Shown: positions 15,421 through 23,074 of the stretch, in pieces | Layout of the letters: the number at the start of each line of letters is the position of its first letter | How positions within the stretch are numbered: the first letter of the stretch is position 1 | DNA from: Candidatus Coproplasma stercoripullorum | GTDB lineage: Bacteria; Bacillota; Clostridia; Christensenellales; Borkfalkiaceae | Reading direction: 5' to 3' | Assembly (NCBI GenBank): GCA_018712405.1 | Contig: DVHB01000044.1 | Location: 1 to 36,966, forward strand | DNA length: 36,966 nucleotides | Translations under genes and position numbers: made by a program | Notes under the pieces: model-generated | Database searches by the model: none | Seen by the model: only the letters and a program-made list of their open reading frames with translations | What the model was told of the DNA's origin: nothing

Positions 15421-15845
15421 AGTTTCTCCAGCACGGCAGCATAGGCCGCGCATTCGCGCTTTGCACCCTCAAGGTCATGCTCCGAGTAGTTTCCGCACTC
15501 TTCGCGCCTGCTTCCCGGTATCTCGGTGAATTCCTGCGCTCTTTTAAAGCAGTCCTTCAGCATTTCAAGCACCTGCGCATGGTTCGAGCCGTATGTCAGC
15601 AGATAGAAACCCGTGCGGCAGCCCATGGGGCCGAAGTAGATTATGCCGTCCTTATATCTGCCGTTGCGTAAGATCGTGGCGCCTATGTGCTCTATCGTGT
15701 GCAGCGCCTTCTGCTCTATGTAGTCGCCCGCGTTCGGTTTTTTAAAGCGCAGATCCCAGGTGGTCACGCCGTGATTTTCTCCGCACTCGTAGAGGCCCGG
15801 CTCTATCAGGTCGTGGTTCTTTGAAAAGGAAGGAATTTTCTCCAT
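15417..15845 (-). CDS. luxS: S-ribosylhomocysteine lyase (autoinducer-2 synthase)
   Basis: LuxS splits S-ribosylhomocysteine into homocysteine and DPD, the precursor of autoinducer 2. It completes the recycling route started by MtnN, encoded just upstream. The metal ligands HTIEH (His49 and His53) and Cys117, plus the catalytic Cys76 in PMGCRTGFY, are all visible. At 142 aa it is slightly shorter than most LuxS proteins. I start at MEKIPSF (15845), which matches the usual N-terminus and has GGAG upstream; the ATG 24 bases earlier does not. It lies 36 bases after mtnN and overlaps ung by four bases, so the three form an operon. Homocysteine made here feeds MetH, encoded elsewhere in this window. 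Confidence 0.96.
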   Translation of the reverse strand: MEKIPSFSKNHDLIEPGLYECGENHGVTTWDLRFKKPNAGDYIEQKALHTIEHIGATILRNGRYKDGIIYFGPMGCRTGFYLLTYGSNHAQVLEMLKDCFKRAQEFTEIPGSRREECGNYSEHDLEGAKRECAAYAAVLEKL

Positions 15846-15881
15846 AAGATTCTCCGTAAGGCGGAACATTTCCGCAATATT

Positions 15882-16553
15882 TTATCCGCGCAATTTTTGT
15901 ATTGCTGCAGTAAATATATCTTTCGTTTCGCTTTCAAGGTTTTTATAGCACAGCGCTATATTGCGTCCGTATTGCTCGGTCGTGCTGCCGCTGCCTGCTA
16001 TATCGGAAACCGTTTTGAACATAAACAGGGGGGTGCCGGTGTGCGCGCAGACGTGCGCCATCGCCGCGCCCTCCATGTCCCGCAGGTCGGCTTCAAAGTC
16101 CCCGGTGAGCATCTTAAAGTCGGCAATATCGTCGTTGAACCTGTCGCCCGTGGCCAGTTTTTTGACGGCGTAGCCGTCTGCGACGGGCAAGGTAAGCCAA
16201 CGATCTTCAAACTCGTTCAATACGCCCATTGCGGTGCCGTTTATCTGCCGCAGGTCAAAGTCGTATTCGGCCGCGCGTCCTACAGCATATATGCCGCCCA
16301 CCTGCATGGAGGCGTTCAGAGCGCCCGCCGTGCCTGCGTTTATTATGGCTTCGGCGCCGTATCTTCCGACGGCCATGGCCGTCCCCAGCGCAGCGTTGAC
16401 CTTGCCCACGCCGCATACTATGACGCGGACGTCCTCGCCGCACAGCTTTCCGCTGTATACCTTTTTATTGTAAACGATTTCATGTCCCGCGTCCTGCATA
16501 TTTGCAACTACGGGCGCCGCTTCGCCCTCTAAGGCTATAACAAAACAAATCAT
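15882..16553 (-). CDS. mtnN: 5'-methylthioadenosine/S-adenosylhomocysteine nucleosidase
   Basis: Cleaves adenine from S-adenosylhomocysteine and methylthioadenosine, the first step of the activated methyl cycle here. The 223-aa product opens with MICFVIALEGEAAPV, as in the family. It has the substrate-binding GTAGALN loop and closes with the SDIAGSG motif carrying the catalytic Asp; DMEGAAMAHVC supplies the Glu pair that contacts the ribose. The ATG at 16553 has no ribosome binding site and lies six bases from a TATAAT box, so the message is probably leaderless. A longer in-frame ORF to 16652 would add 33 residues not seen in the family. luxS and ung follow in one operon. Confidence 0.93.
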   Translation of the reverse strand: MICFVIALEGEAAPVVANMQDAGHEIVYNKKVYSGKLCGEDVRVIVCGVGKVNAALGTAMAVGRYGAEAIINAGTAGALNASMQVGGIYAVGRAAEYDFDLRQINGTAMGVLNEFEDRWLTLPVADGYAVKKLATGDRFNDDIADFKMLTGDFEADLRDMEGAAMAHVCAHTGTPLFMFKTVSDIAGSGSTTEQYGRNIALCYKNLESETKDIFTAAIQKLRG

Positions 16554-16559
16554 ACCGCT

Positions 16560-16588
16560 ATTATAGCAAATGCGTAAAAATAACGCAA
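16560..16588 (-). promoter_or_regulatory. Promoter of the mtnN-luxS-ung operon, leaderless geometry
   Basis: Minus-strand TTGCGT (16583-16588), 17-base spacer, TATAAT (16560-16565). The ATG at 16553 begins seven bases after the -10 box, where transcription itself should begin. Confidence 0.65.
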
Positions 16589-16656
16589 ATTTTTGGCGGA
16601 AAAAAGTGTGTGCAGGGCAAATTTTGCGGCGTGCGCGCTCCGGAGGCAACATGCAG

Positions 16657-16688
16657 GCGCGGCACGCCCTTAAGTGGGCGCGCCGCGC
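16657..16688 (-). terminator. GC-rich hairpin after the phosphopantetheinyl transferase gene
   Basis: GCGCGGCACGCCC (16657-16669) pairs with GGGCGCGCCGCGC (16676-16688) with one mismatch-type pair. It lies directly after the gene's stop but lacks a T-run, so it may stabilise the 3' end rather than terminate alone. Confidence 0.5.
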
Positions 16689-16694
16689 AACAAA

Positions 16695-17195
16695 TCATAA
16701 TGTTTTCCTGATTTCATACTCTGCGCTCTCCGCGCATAACGCCGTGACGGCGCGGTCCGTGACGTGAAAGACTATCTGTTCTTTAACCGTTTCGCCGTCG
16801 AGGTACAGCCTCCCGCCGATAAAGCTCAGGCGCTTTACGTATCCCCAGACGGTGCCGCCCATATATTTCACAAAGGCTTCGCGCGCCGTCCAGTGCATTA
16901 AAAAGTCACGCTCGCAGGTTATCTCTGCCCGCTCCTTTCCGCAGAAGGAAGCAAGCACCGCTCCGCGCTCTTTGCCGCGGAATGCCTCGGTGTCAACTCC
17001 AACGGGATTTTCCGAAACGGCTATCGCGCATGTCCCGCCGCTGTGCGACAGGCTGAACTGTACGCCGTTGCCATCAACATACGGTTTGCCGTTCTGCGTG
17101 CGCAGTATTTTCTGCGGACGGCCGCACTCACTTTCAATCAGCCGGTCGAGCGTCTCTTCGCGTTTATTTTCGGGGCAGAAGTACAGACAGATCAT
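16695..17195 (-). CDS. 4'-phosphopantetheinyl transferase, Sfp/AcpS superfamily
   Basis: Transfers the phosphopantetheine arm of coenzyme A to a conserved Ser on carrier proteins. At 166 aa it is compact. The superfamily motifs are in order: FSLSHSGGTCAIAVS, then VGVDTEAF with the magnesium-binding Asp, and WTAREAFVKYMGG with the second metal-binding Glu and the catalytic Lys. Whether it serves fatty-acid synthesis or a specialised carrier protein is unclear; no synthase gene is near. Its ATG overlaps the fruK-type gene's stop (ATGA), so the two are translationally coupled, an odd pairing with no obvious metabolic link. A hairpin follows. Confidence 0.9.
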   Translation of the reverse strand: MICLYFCPENKREETLDRLIESECGRPQKILRTQNGKPYVDGNGVQFSLSHSGGTCAIAVSENPVGVDTEAFRGKERGAVLASFCGKERAEITCERDFLMHWTAREAFVKYMGGTVWGYVKRLSFIGGRLYLDGETVKEQIVFHVTDRAVTALCAESAEYEIRKTL

Positions 17196-18103
17196 AGCAT
17201 CAGCGACTCTATGTATTCGATCTGTTCCTTTGTGGCAAGGTGCTGCGTAAATGCGCAGGCGCTGCCCGCCGCCGTCGCAAAGTTGAGCGCGGAAAAATAG
17301 TTGCCGGAGGCGAGGTATTCGTGTATAAAGCCTGCGATCATGCTGTCGCCCGCGCCCACGGAATTTACAAGTTGTCCGCGCGCCGCGCGCACATACAGCG
17401 CCTGGTCTGCCTCGGTCACCATAACGGCGCCGTCGCCGCCCATGGAACAGATGACGTTGCGCGCGCCCTGCTTCTGCAGTTCCCGCGCGCAGGCGGCTAT
17501 CTCCTTGGTGTTGGGCAGCGTTTTAAGTCCGAAGATCTCGCTCAGCTCAAATATGTTGGGCTTTATCAGGAAGGGGCGGTATTTTAACGTGTTTGTCAGA
17601 AGCGCGCCGCATGCGTCTACGACTACGTTTATGTTTTTCAGCGGCTTCAGCTTTTTCAGCAGGTTCTCGTAAGTCCTGTCGTCGAGTGTGGAGGGCACGC
17701 TGCCGCAGATAACCAGCCAGTCGCCCTCTTTCAGTCTCTTCTTAAGGCTGGAAATAAGGCGGGCAACGTCGTCTTCGGAGACAATTGCTCCTATGCCGTT
17801 TATGTCGGTCTCGGTAGTGCTCTTTATCTTAACATTTATGCGGCTCTGTCCCCCGACTTTCAGAAACTCGTGCTCAAGGCCCATTGCCGTAACTTTTTCG
17901 TCTATGGCATTGCCGGTGAAGCCCGCAACAAAACCGTAGGCAAAGGATTCGTCGCCCAACTCTTTTAAAGCGAGCGAAACGTTGAGTCCCTTGCCGCCCA
18001 CGGTTATATATTCGGTGGCGGTGCGGTTTACTATCCCGCTCTTGAGATTGTTGACTTTTACGTAATAATCTAACGAAGGATTAAACGTTATTGTATAGAT
18101 CAT
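17192..18103 (-). CDS. fruK: PfkB-family hexose kinase, 1-phosphofructokinase type
   Basis: A 303-aa cytoplasmic sugar kinase. FruK phosphorylates fructose-1-phosphate to fructose-1,6-bisphosphate; the close relative LacC acts on tagatose-6-phosphate. The N-terminal ITFNPSLDYYVKV, the GGKGLNVSLALKELG loop and the C-terminal PfkB signature NSVGAGDSMIAGF with its catalytic Asp are clear. NINVVVDACGALL and KPNIFELSEIFG match the FruK/LacC subgroup. No fructose PTS gene is adjacent, so the substrate is inferred from the subgroup only. AAGGA precedes the ATG at close spacing. A phosphopantetheinyl transferase overlaps its stop. Confidence 0.88.
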   Translation of the reverse strand: MIYTITFNPSLDYYVKVNNLKSGIVNRTATEYITVGGKGLNVSLALKELGDESFAYGFVAGFTGNAIDEKVTAMGLEHEFLKVGGQSRINVKIKSTTETDINGIGAIVSEDDVARLISSLKKRLKEGDWLVICGSVPSTLDDRTYENLLKKLKPLKNINVVVDACGALLTNTLKYRPFLIKPNIFELSEIFGLKTLPNTKEIAACARELQKQGARNVICSMGGDGAVMVTEADQALYVRAARGQLVNSVGAGDSMIAGFIHEYLASGNYFSALNFATAAGSACAFTQHLATKEQIEYIESLML

Positions 18104-18161
18104 TTTTCCTTTTGCCTCGGCTGCGGATACGCATAAGGCAACCCATCATACTTCACGAATA

Positions 18162-18190
18162 ACTTTATAATATTTGCACATAAAAGTCAA
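18162..18190 (-). promoter_or_regulatory. Probable promoter of the fruK-type operon
   Basis: Minus-strand TTGACT (18185-18190), 17-base spacer, TAAAGT (18162-18167); TATAAA (18164-18169) at 15 bases is an alternative. The stretch between it and the tmRNA promoter, 18191-18262, holds no gene. Confidence 0.5.
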
Positions 18191-18262
18191 TTAAAAGAGG
18201 CTTTGCGCGCAAATGAAATTTTTTGTCTGCCTTTTTCCCCAAAAAAATACATATGATTTTTG

Positions 18263-18291
18263 TTGATTTTTTTGCACGGCGCGTTTATAAT
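18263..18291 (+). promoter_or_regulatory. Promoter of ssrA
   Basis: TTGATT (18263-18268), 17-base spacer, TATAAT (18286-18291). The expected transcript start is near 18298. Confidence 0.8.
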
Positions 18292-18298
18292 AAATCAA

Positions 18299-18320
18299 CC
18301 GCAGAAAAATATTTCTGCGG
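18299..18320 (+). promoter_or_regulatory. Hairpin in the 5' leader of pre-tmRNA
   Basis: CCGCAGAAA (18299-18307) pairs perfectly with TTTCTGCGG (18312-18320) around AATA. It begins at the predicted first base of the transcript and ends nine bases before the mature tmRNA 5' end. RNase P would remove it. Confidence 0.6.
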
Positions 18321-18329
18321 GGCGACCTC

Positions 18330-18718
18330 GGGCCTGACACAGTTTCGATTGCGGGCAGAGGACGGAGTAAGCATACCGAAGGCTCGGCTTCGTAAAAACG
18401 GAATTTAAATTTAAACGCAGAATCAAAAGATTCCAAAGTTGTTGCATTCCCTGCCTACAGGGCACCTGCAATGGCTTGCGCTGCCTAAGGTTTAGGCGGT
18501 CCGTCGCCTGCGTATCTCCGCCGCATGCAGGGGGCGTCATTCAGGCGGATAACGGTTTTTAAGGCTTTGCCGCGCCTTTAAAACTGTAATTTTGCGGCAC
18601 GCTGCCGCCCTTTCCCCGTTTATCGGGAGGGGCGGAGTAAGCTAAAAGGTAAACTAAGTATGTAGAAAGCCCGCCCGACCCCCGTAAGACCAGAGTGCAA
18701 CTCTCTGCAGGTCCACCA
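18330..18718 (+). ncRNA. ssrA: Transfer-messenger RNA (tmRNA)
   Basis: tmRNA frees stalled ribosomes and tags the unfinished protein for destruction. The ends form the tRNA-like part: GGGCCTG (18330-18336) pairs with CAGGTCC, followed by A and an encoded CCA ending at 18718. The T arm CAGAG-TGCAACT-CTCTG and the D-like TTTCGAT are present, and AACTAAGTATGTAGAA near the 3' end is a tmRNA hallmark. The tag reading frame starts at GCA 18417-18419 and ends at TAA 18486-18488, 23 codons long. It begins AESKDSKVV and ends RAPAMACAA. The stop lies in a hairpin CTGCCTAA/TTTAGGCGG, as in many tmRNAs. The length, 389 nt, is normal. The tag is longer than usual and has Cys where Leu or Val is usual in the C-terminal ALAA. 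Confidence 0.95.
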
Positions 18719-18732
18719 TAAAAGATATATTC

Positions 18733-18770
18733 ACAAAAATTCCCGTCTTGAGTGACGGGAATTTTTGTGT
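18733..18770. terminator. Intrinsic terminator of ssrA
   Basis: ACAAAAATTCCCGTC (18733-18747), loop TTGAGT, GACGGGAATTTTTGT (18754-18768): a perfect 15-bp stem with a T-run in its arm. It is symmetrical and also lies just past the stop of the minus-strand gene at 18799. Confidence 0.9.
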
Positions 18771-18798
18771 TCTATGTAGAATATGCAAAGGATTTGTT

Positions 18799-19113
18799 TT
18801 AATAGGCGTCCTCGTCCAGCGCCTCAATGTAAAAACTTACGGGGCGGAAGCCGTCGTTGCAAGAAATCATTGCCGACTTCCTGTTCTTCATCCAACCGTC
18901 GTATATGCCTTCTCCGCCGCACGAGAGCGCGAGCACGAACGGCGACATGCTCTCCCACGCGCTTTCGCACAATCCCTCGGGGCGAGTCCAGCCGTTGGCA
19001 ATGAATGTGTCGCCCTCTCTAATGTCGCAGGCGTGTTCGATGGGGTTTTCGTATTTCTCTATGAGGTCGTCGTAGCGCGCTGTGCGTACGGCCGTAATTT
19101 TGCACTTCTTCAT
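18799..19113 (-). CDS. TIGR04076-family protein
   Basis: A 104-aa protein of a small family common in anaerobic Firmicutes and of unknown function. The match rests on the pattern CKITAVR at the N-terminus, CDIREGDTFIANGW, GLCESAWESMSPFVLALSCGG and the C-terminal ISCNDGFRPVSFYIEAL. Four conserved Cys residues suggest a metal or redox role, but none is proven. No signal peptide or membrane segment is seen. ATG at 19113 follows AAGGAG at good spacing; the in-frame extension to 19197 covers the promoter. The gene stands alone. Confidence 0.85.
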   Translation of the reverse strand: MKKCKITAVRTARYDDLIEKYENPIEHACDIREGDTFIANGWTRPEGLCESAWESMSPFVLALSCGGEGIYDGWMKNRKSAMISCNDGFRPVSFYIEALDEDAY

Positions 19114-19140
19114 AGACGGCTCCTTATTGGCGGTACAATC

Positions 19141-19169
19141 ATTATAGCACGCGGCGCCCGTGATGTAAA
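19141..19169 (-). promoter_or_regulatory. Promoter of the TIGR04076 gene
   Basis: Minus-strand TTTACA (19164-19169), 17-base spacer, TATAAT (19141-19146). The leader is about 20 nt. Confidence 0.78.
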
Positions 19170-19260
19170 CGCGCTGCGCAATTTTATTTGTTAGCATTTA
19201 ACAAAAATATTGTGCGCGTTCTGTAAAAGGCTTGTATGCCGGTAAAAATACAAATATCGT

Positions 19261-19289
19261 TTGACATTAAATTTATTTTTTGCTAAAAT
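19261..19289 (+). promoter_or_regulatory. Promoter of the ABC exporter operon
   Basis: TTGACA (19261-19266), 17-base spacer, TAAAAT (19284-19289). The expected transcript start is near 19296, giving a leader of about 124 nt. Confidence 0.8.
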
Positions 19290-19304
19290 TCGCTTGTTTT
19301 GCAT

Positions 19305-19334
19305 GCGGCGCGGCGGGATTATCCGCCGCGCCGC
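19305..19334 (+). promoter_or_regulatory. Perfect GC hairpin in the exporter leader
   Basis: GCGGCGCGGCGG (19305-19316), loop GATTAT, CCGCCGCGCCGC (19323-19334). It has no T-run after it, so it may be a message-stabilising or regulatory hairpin rather than a terminator. Confidence 0.5.
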
Positions 19335-19419
19335 TTACACGGACGCACCCGATGTGAGTTTGTTTATTTCGTCAAAATTTATTCCGTCAAAGTTTTTATT
19401 TATAGAGAGAGGAGGTTTT

Positions 19420-21171
19420 ATGGTAAAAGAAATTGCGCACAGCCTCAGGGAGTATAAGCGCGTATCGATTGCCACCCCCGTGCTCGTCACTTTTGAAGTA
19501 TTGCTCGAATGTCTCATTCCCTATGTGATAGCAATACTCGTCGACGAGATACAGGGCGGGTGTACGCTCGAAACTATTCTGATATACGGCGCGATACTGA
19601 TCGTAATGGCCACGGCTTCGCTGGTGTTCGGCGTATGTTCGGGCGCGGCGTGCGCGTCGGCTTCGAGCGGGCTGGCAAAGAATTTGAGGAAGGATATGTT
19701 CTATAAGATACAGTCGTATTCCTTCCAGAATATCGATAAGTTCAACGTGTCCTCGCTGATTACGCGAATGACCACCGACGTCACCAACGTGCAGACGGCC
19801 TACATGCTGCTCATACGCCTTGTGGTGCGCTCGCCGCTAATGCTCATATTCAGCTTTGTGATGGCATTCGTTATGGGAGGAAATCTCGCGTGGGTATTCG
19901 TGGCGGTGGTGCCCCTCCTCGCTGTCGGCCTCACTATAATAGTGGTAAAGACGATCCCGCTCTTTCACAGGGCGTTCAGAAAGTATGATAAACTCAACAA
20001 TTCCGTGCAGGAGAACGTTAAGGCCGCGCGCGAAGTAAAATCTTATGTGCGCGAGGACTACGAGCAGAAGAAGTTCGGCGCCGCTTCGCATGATCTGAGG
20101 ATGGATTTCCAGAAGGCCGAAAGGATACTCGCCTTCAATTCGCCCATAATGCAGTTCTGCCTGTATGTGGTAATGTGCGTGGTGCTCACATACGGTTCGT
20201 ACCTCGTGATAACAGGCGTCGGCAACGAGAGCTCTATAGGCATAGGCGAGCTCTCGTCCATTCTCACCTACGGCTTTATGATGCTCAACAGCCTGATGAT
20301 GCTCTCCATGGCGTTTACGATGATAGCTATGGCGAGCGAATCCGGCAGAAGGATCGTGGAGGTGCTCAAAGAGGAGAGCAGTCTGCAAAATCCCGCGCAG
20401 CCCGTATATGAGGTAAAGGACGGCAGCGTTGACTTCGATGACGTCAGCTTCAAGTATTCCGCCGCCGCAGAGAGAAACGCCCTTTCCGATATCAACCTGC
20501 ACATAAAATCGGGCGAAACGATAGGCATTATCGGCGGCACAGGCTCGTCGAAATCTACTCTCGTGCAGCTCATTTCCCGCCTGTACGACGTATCGGAGGG
20601 CAGCGTAAAGGTCGGCGGCATCGACGTGCGCGAGTACGACATAGAGACTTTGAGAAACAGCGTCGCCATGGTGCTTCAGAAGAACGTCCTGTTTTCGGGC
20701 ACGATAAAGGAGAACCTGCGCTGGGGCGACGAGAACGCCATCGACGAGGAGATAACGGAGGCGGCCCGCCTTGCCTGCGCTGATGAGTTTATCGAGCGGT
20801 TCCCCGAAAAGTACGATACTTATATCGAGCAGGGCGGCGCAAACGTGTCGGGCGGACAGAAGCAGAGACTGTGCATAGCCCGCGCGCTGCTTAAAAAGCC
20901 CAGGATTCTCATTCTGGACGACTCCACTTCGGCGGTAGATACGCATACCGACGCAAAGATACGCAAGGCCATGCGCGAATATATACCCGCAACCACCAAG
21001 ATTATAATTGCCCAGCGTACGGCTTCGGTAGAGGACGCCGACAGGATAATCGTGATGGACGGCGGCAAGATAGACGATATCGGCACGCATGCCGAACTGT
21101 TGAAGCGCAACGCCATATACCGCGAGGTGTACACCTCGCAGAACAAGGAGGGACACGACCTTGAAGACTGA
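19420..21171 (+). CDS. ABC exporter half-transporter A (degenerate nucleotide site)
   Basis: A 583-aa type IV ABC exporter subunit: an N-terminal six-helix membrane domain (about residues 15-310) fused to an ATPase domain. Walker A is GGTGSSKST, with Ser in place of the usual Gly before Lys, a variant seen in this subgroup. The signature is VSGGQ, and Walker B is ILILDD, with Asp where the catalytic Glu normally sits, so its composite site should be weak or inactive. The next gene supplies a normal Glu, as in TM287/288 and BmrCD heterodimers. ATG at 19420 has GGAGG just upstream; the frame extends upstream without a site. The substrate, perhaps a drug, lipid or peptide, cannot be told. Confidence 0.92.
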   Translation: MVKEIAHSLREYKRVSIATPVLVTFEVLLECLIPYVIAILVDEIQGGCTLETILIYGAILIVMATASLVFGVCSGAACASASSGLAKNLRKDMFYKIQSYSFQNIDKFNVSSLITRMTTDVTNVQTAYMLLIRLVVRSPLMLIFSFVMAFVMGGNLAWVFVAVVPLLAVGLTIIVVKTIPLFHRAFRKYDKLNNSVQENVKAAREVKSYVREDYEQKKFGAASHDLRMDFQKAERILAFNSPIMQFCLYVVMCVVLTYGSYLVITGVGNESSIGIGELSSILTYGFMMLNSLMMLSMAFTMIAMASESGRRIVEVLKEESSLQNPAQPVYEVKDGSVDFDDVSFKYSAAAERNALSDINLHIKSGETIGIIGGTGSSKSTLVQLISRLYDVSEGSVKVGGIDVREYDIETLRNSVAMVLQKNVLFSGTIKENLRWGDENAIDEEITEAARLACADEFIERFPEKYDTYIEQGGANVSGGQKQRLCIARALLKKPRILILDDSTSAVDTHTDAKIRKAMREYIPATTKIIIAQRTASVEDADRIIVMDGGKIDDIGTHAELLKRNAIYREVYTSQNKEGHDLED

Positions 21172-23053
21172 AAAGAAAAAGGGTGTGCTTGTGCGCCTGT
21201 TTAAAACGGTGCTCTCCTTCTATCCCGTGCTGCTGCCCGTTGCCATAGCGTGCATAACGCTCACCGCCATAGTGGGAGCGGTGCCCGCAATATTCATGCA
21301 GAGGGTAATCGAAAATATAACCGCAGCTATCAAAAGCAATACGCCTTGGTCGGAGGCGGGCGGCCCCATACTCAACGACGTGTATATACTCATTGCGCTG
21401 TATGTAACTTCGCTTGCCTCGGGCACGGCGTTCGGTCAGCTGATGACGATAATCACGCAGGGCACGCTTGAAAAACTGCGCGACAAGATGTTCAACGGCA
21501 TGCAGCGCCTGCCCGTAAAGTTCTTCGATACCACAGGCCACGGCGACATAATGAGCTATTACACCAACGATATCGACACGCTGCGCCAGCTCATTTCACA
21601 GTCTGCTCCCCAGATACTCATCTCAGGCATAACGGTGCTTTCGGTGCTGTTTATCATGCTCTACTACTGCCTGTGGCTTACTTTGGTCGTGCTTGCAGGT
21701 ACCGCCGTTATGCTCATCGTAACCAAAAAGATAGGCGGCGGCAGCGCGCGCTATTTCGTTAAGCAGCAGCAGGCGATAAGCGAGGAGGAGGGCTATGTCG
21801 AAGAGATGCTCACCGGCCAGAAGGTGATAAAGACATTCTGCCATGAAGAGGCGGCGGAGGCGGGCTTCGACGAGGTAAACGAAAGGCTGTACGACGCCAG
21901 CCGCCGCGCCAACAGGTATGCCAATATGCTGGCGCCCGCGCTCTTCAACATAGGCAACGTGCTGTATGTAATTCTCGCGGTCATCGGCGGCGTATTCCTC
22001 ACGTTCAACGTTTTGAACGTCAGCTTTTCGGGCATGGCAATATCCATAAGCGTTGTAGTGCCCTTCCTCAATATGGCAAAACAGTTTACGGGTAATATAA
22101 ACCAGGTTTCCCAGCAGGTAAACTCTGTCGTAATGGGCATTGCGGGAACCGCGCGCGTGTTTGACCTTATCGACCGCCCGCCTGAGGTGGACGACGGCTA
22201 TGTGACGCTTGTGCGCGCCCGCGAGGAGAACGGCGAAATTGTGGAGTGCAAAGAGCGTACGGGCATGTGGGCATGGAAACATCCCCATCACGCCGACGGC
22301 TCAGTCTCCTACACAAAGCTCCGGGGCGATGTGAGGATGTTTGACGTTGACTTTGAATACGAACCCGGAAAGCCCGTGCTCCGCGGCGTATCGCTGTATG
22401 CAAAACCGGGACAGAAGGTAGCTTTCGTCGGCGCGACAGGCGCAGGGAAGACAACTATCACCAACCTTATAAACAGGTTCTACGATATTGCCGACGGCAA
22501 GATCCGCTATGACGGAATAAATATAAACAAGATAAAGAAAGACGATCTGCGCAGATCGCTGGGCATGGTGCTGCAGGATACCAACCTGTTTACGGGCACG
22601 GTAATGGAGAATATCCGCTACGGCAAGCTCGACGCCACCGACGAAGACTGTATTGCCGCGGCGCGTCTTGCGGGCGCGGATGACTTTATCACCAGGCTGC
22701 CCGAGGGTTACAACACCTTTATAACGGGCAACGGCGCCAACCTTTCGCAGGGTCAGCGTCAGCTTTTATCGATAGCCCGCGCCGCAGTCGCAGATCCTCC
22801 CGTAATGATTCTCGACGAGGCTACATCGTCGATAGATACCCGCACGGAGGCCATCGTTCAGCGCGGCATGGACGCGCTCATGAAGGGGCGCACCGTGTTC
22901 GTCATCGCGCACAGACTGTCTACCGTAAAGAATTCTGACGTAATAATAGTGCTCGACCACGGAAGGATCATCGAGCGCGGTACTCACGAGCAGCTTCTCG
23001 AACAGAAAGGACAGTATTATCAGCTGTACACGGGCGCATTCGAGCTTGAATAA
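21161..23053 (+). CDS. ABC exporter half-transporter B (catalytically complete)
   Basis: A 630-aa partner of the preceding subunit, with the same membrane-plus-ATPase layout. Walker A is GATGAGKTT, the signature is LSQGQ, Walker B is VMILDEATSS with the catalytic Glu, and the switch His is in VIAHRLS. Between the membrane and ATPase parts lies an insert of about 40 residues with MWAWKHPHHADG, absent from subunit A. The start is a TTG at 21161, eight bases after AAGGAGG, and it overlaps the first gene's stop by 11 bases, so the subunits should be made in equal amounts. A heterodimeric exporter is strongly supported. A long palindromic element follows the stop. Confidence 0.92.
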   Translation: MKTEKKKGVLVRLFKTVLSFYPVLLPVAIACITLTAIVGAVPAIFMQRVIENITAAIKSNTPWSEAGGPILNDVYILIALYVTSLASGTAFGQLMTIITQGTLEKLRDKMFNGMQRLPVKFFDTTGHGDIMSYYTNDIDTLRQLISQSAPQILISGITVLSVLFIMLYYCLWLTLVVLAGTAVMLIVTKKIGGGSARYFVKQQQAISEEEGYVEEMLTGQKVIKTFCHEEAAEAGFDEVNERLYDASRRANRYANMLAPALFNIGNVLYVILAVIGGVFLTFNVLNVSFSGMAISISVVVPFLNMAKQFTGNINQVSQQVNSVVMGIAGTARVFDLIDRPPEVDDGYVTLVRAREENGEIVECKERTGMWAWKHPHHADGSVSYTKLRGDVRMFDVDFEYEPGKPVLRGVSLYAKPGQKVAFVGATGAGKTTITNLINRFYDIADGKIRYDGININKIKKDDLRRSLGMVLQDTNLFTGTVMENIRYGKLDATDEDCIAAARLAGADDFITRLPEGYNTFITGNGANLSQGQRQLLSIARAAVADPPVMILDEATSSIDTRTEAIVQRGMDALMKGRTVFVIAHRLSTVKNSDVIIVLDHGRIIERGTHEQLLEQKGQYYQLYTGAFELE

Positions 23054-23074
23054 CAATATTCTAATTTAATCGCT

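Noticed and set aside
19837-21156. 439-codon open frame antisense to the first ABC exporter gene
   Set aside because: The sense strand holds a complete ABC transporter with all motifs. Long antisense frames are expected with this GC-rich codon use, and the translation shows no domain.
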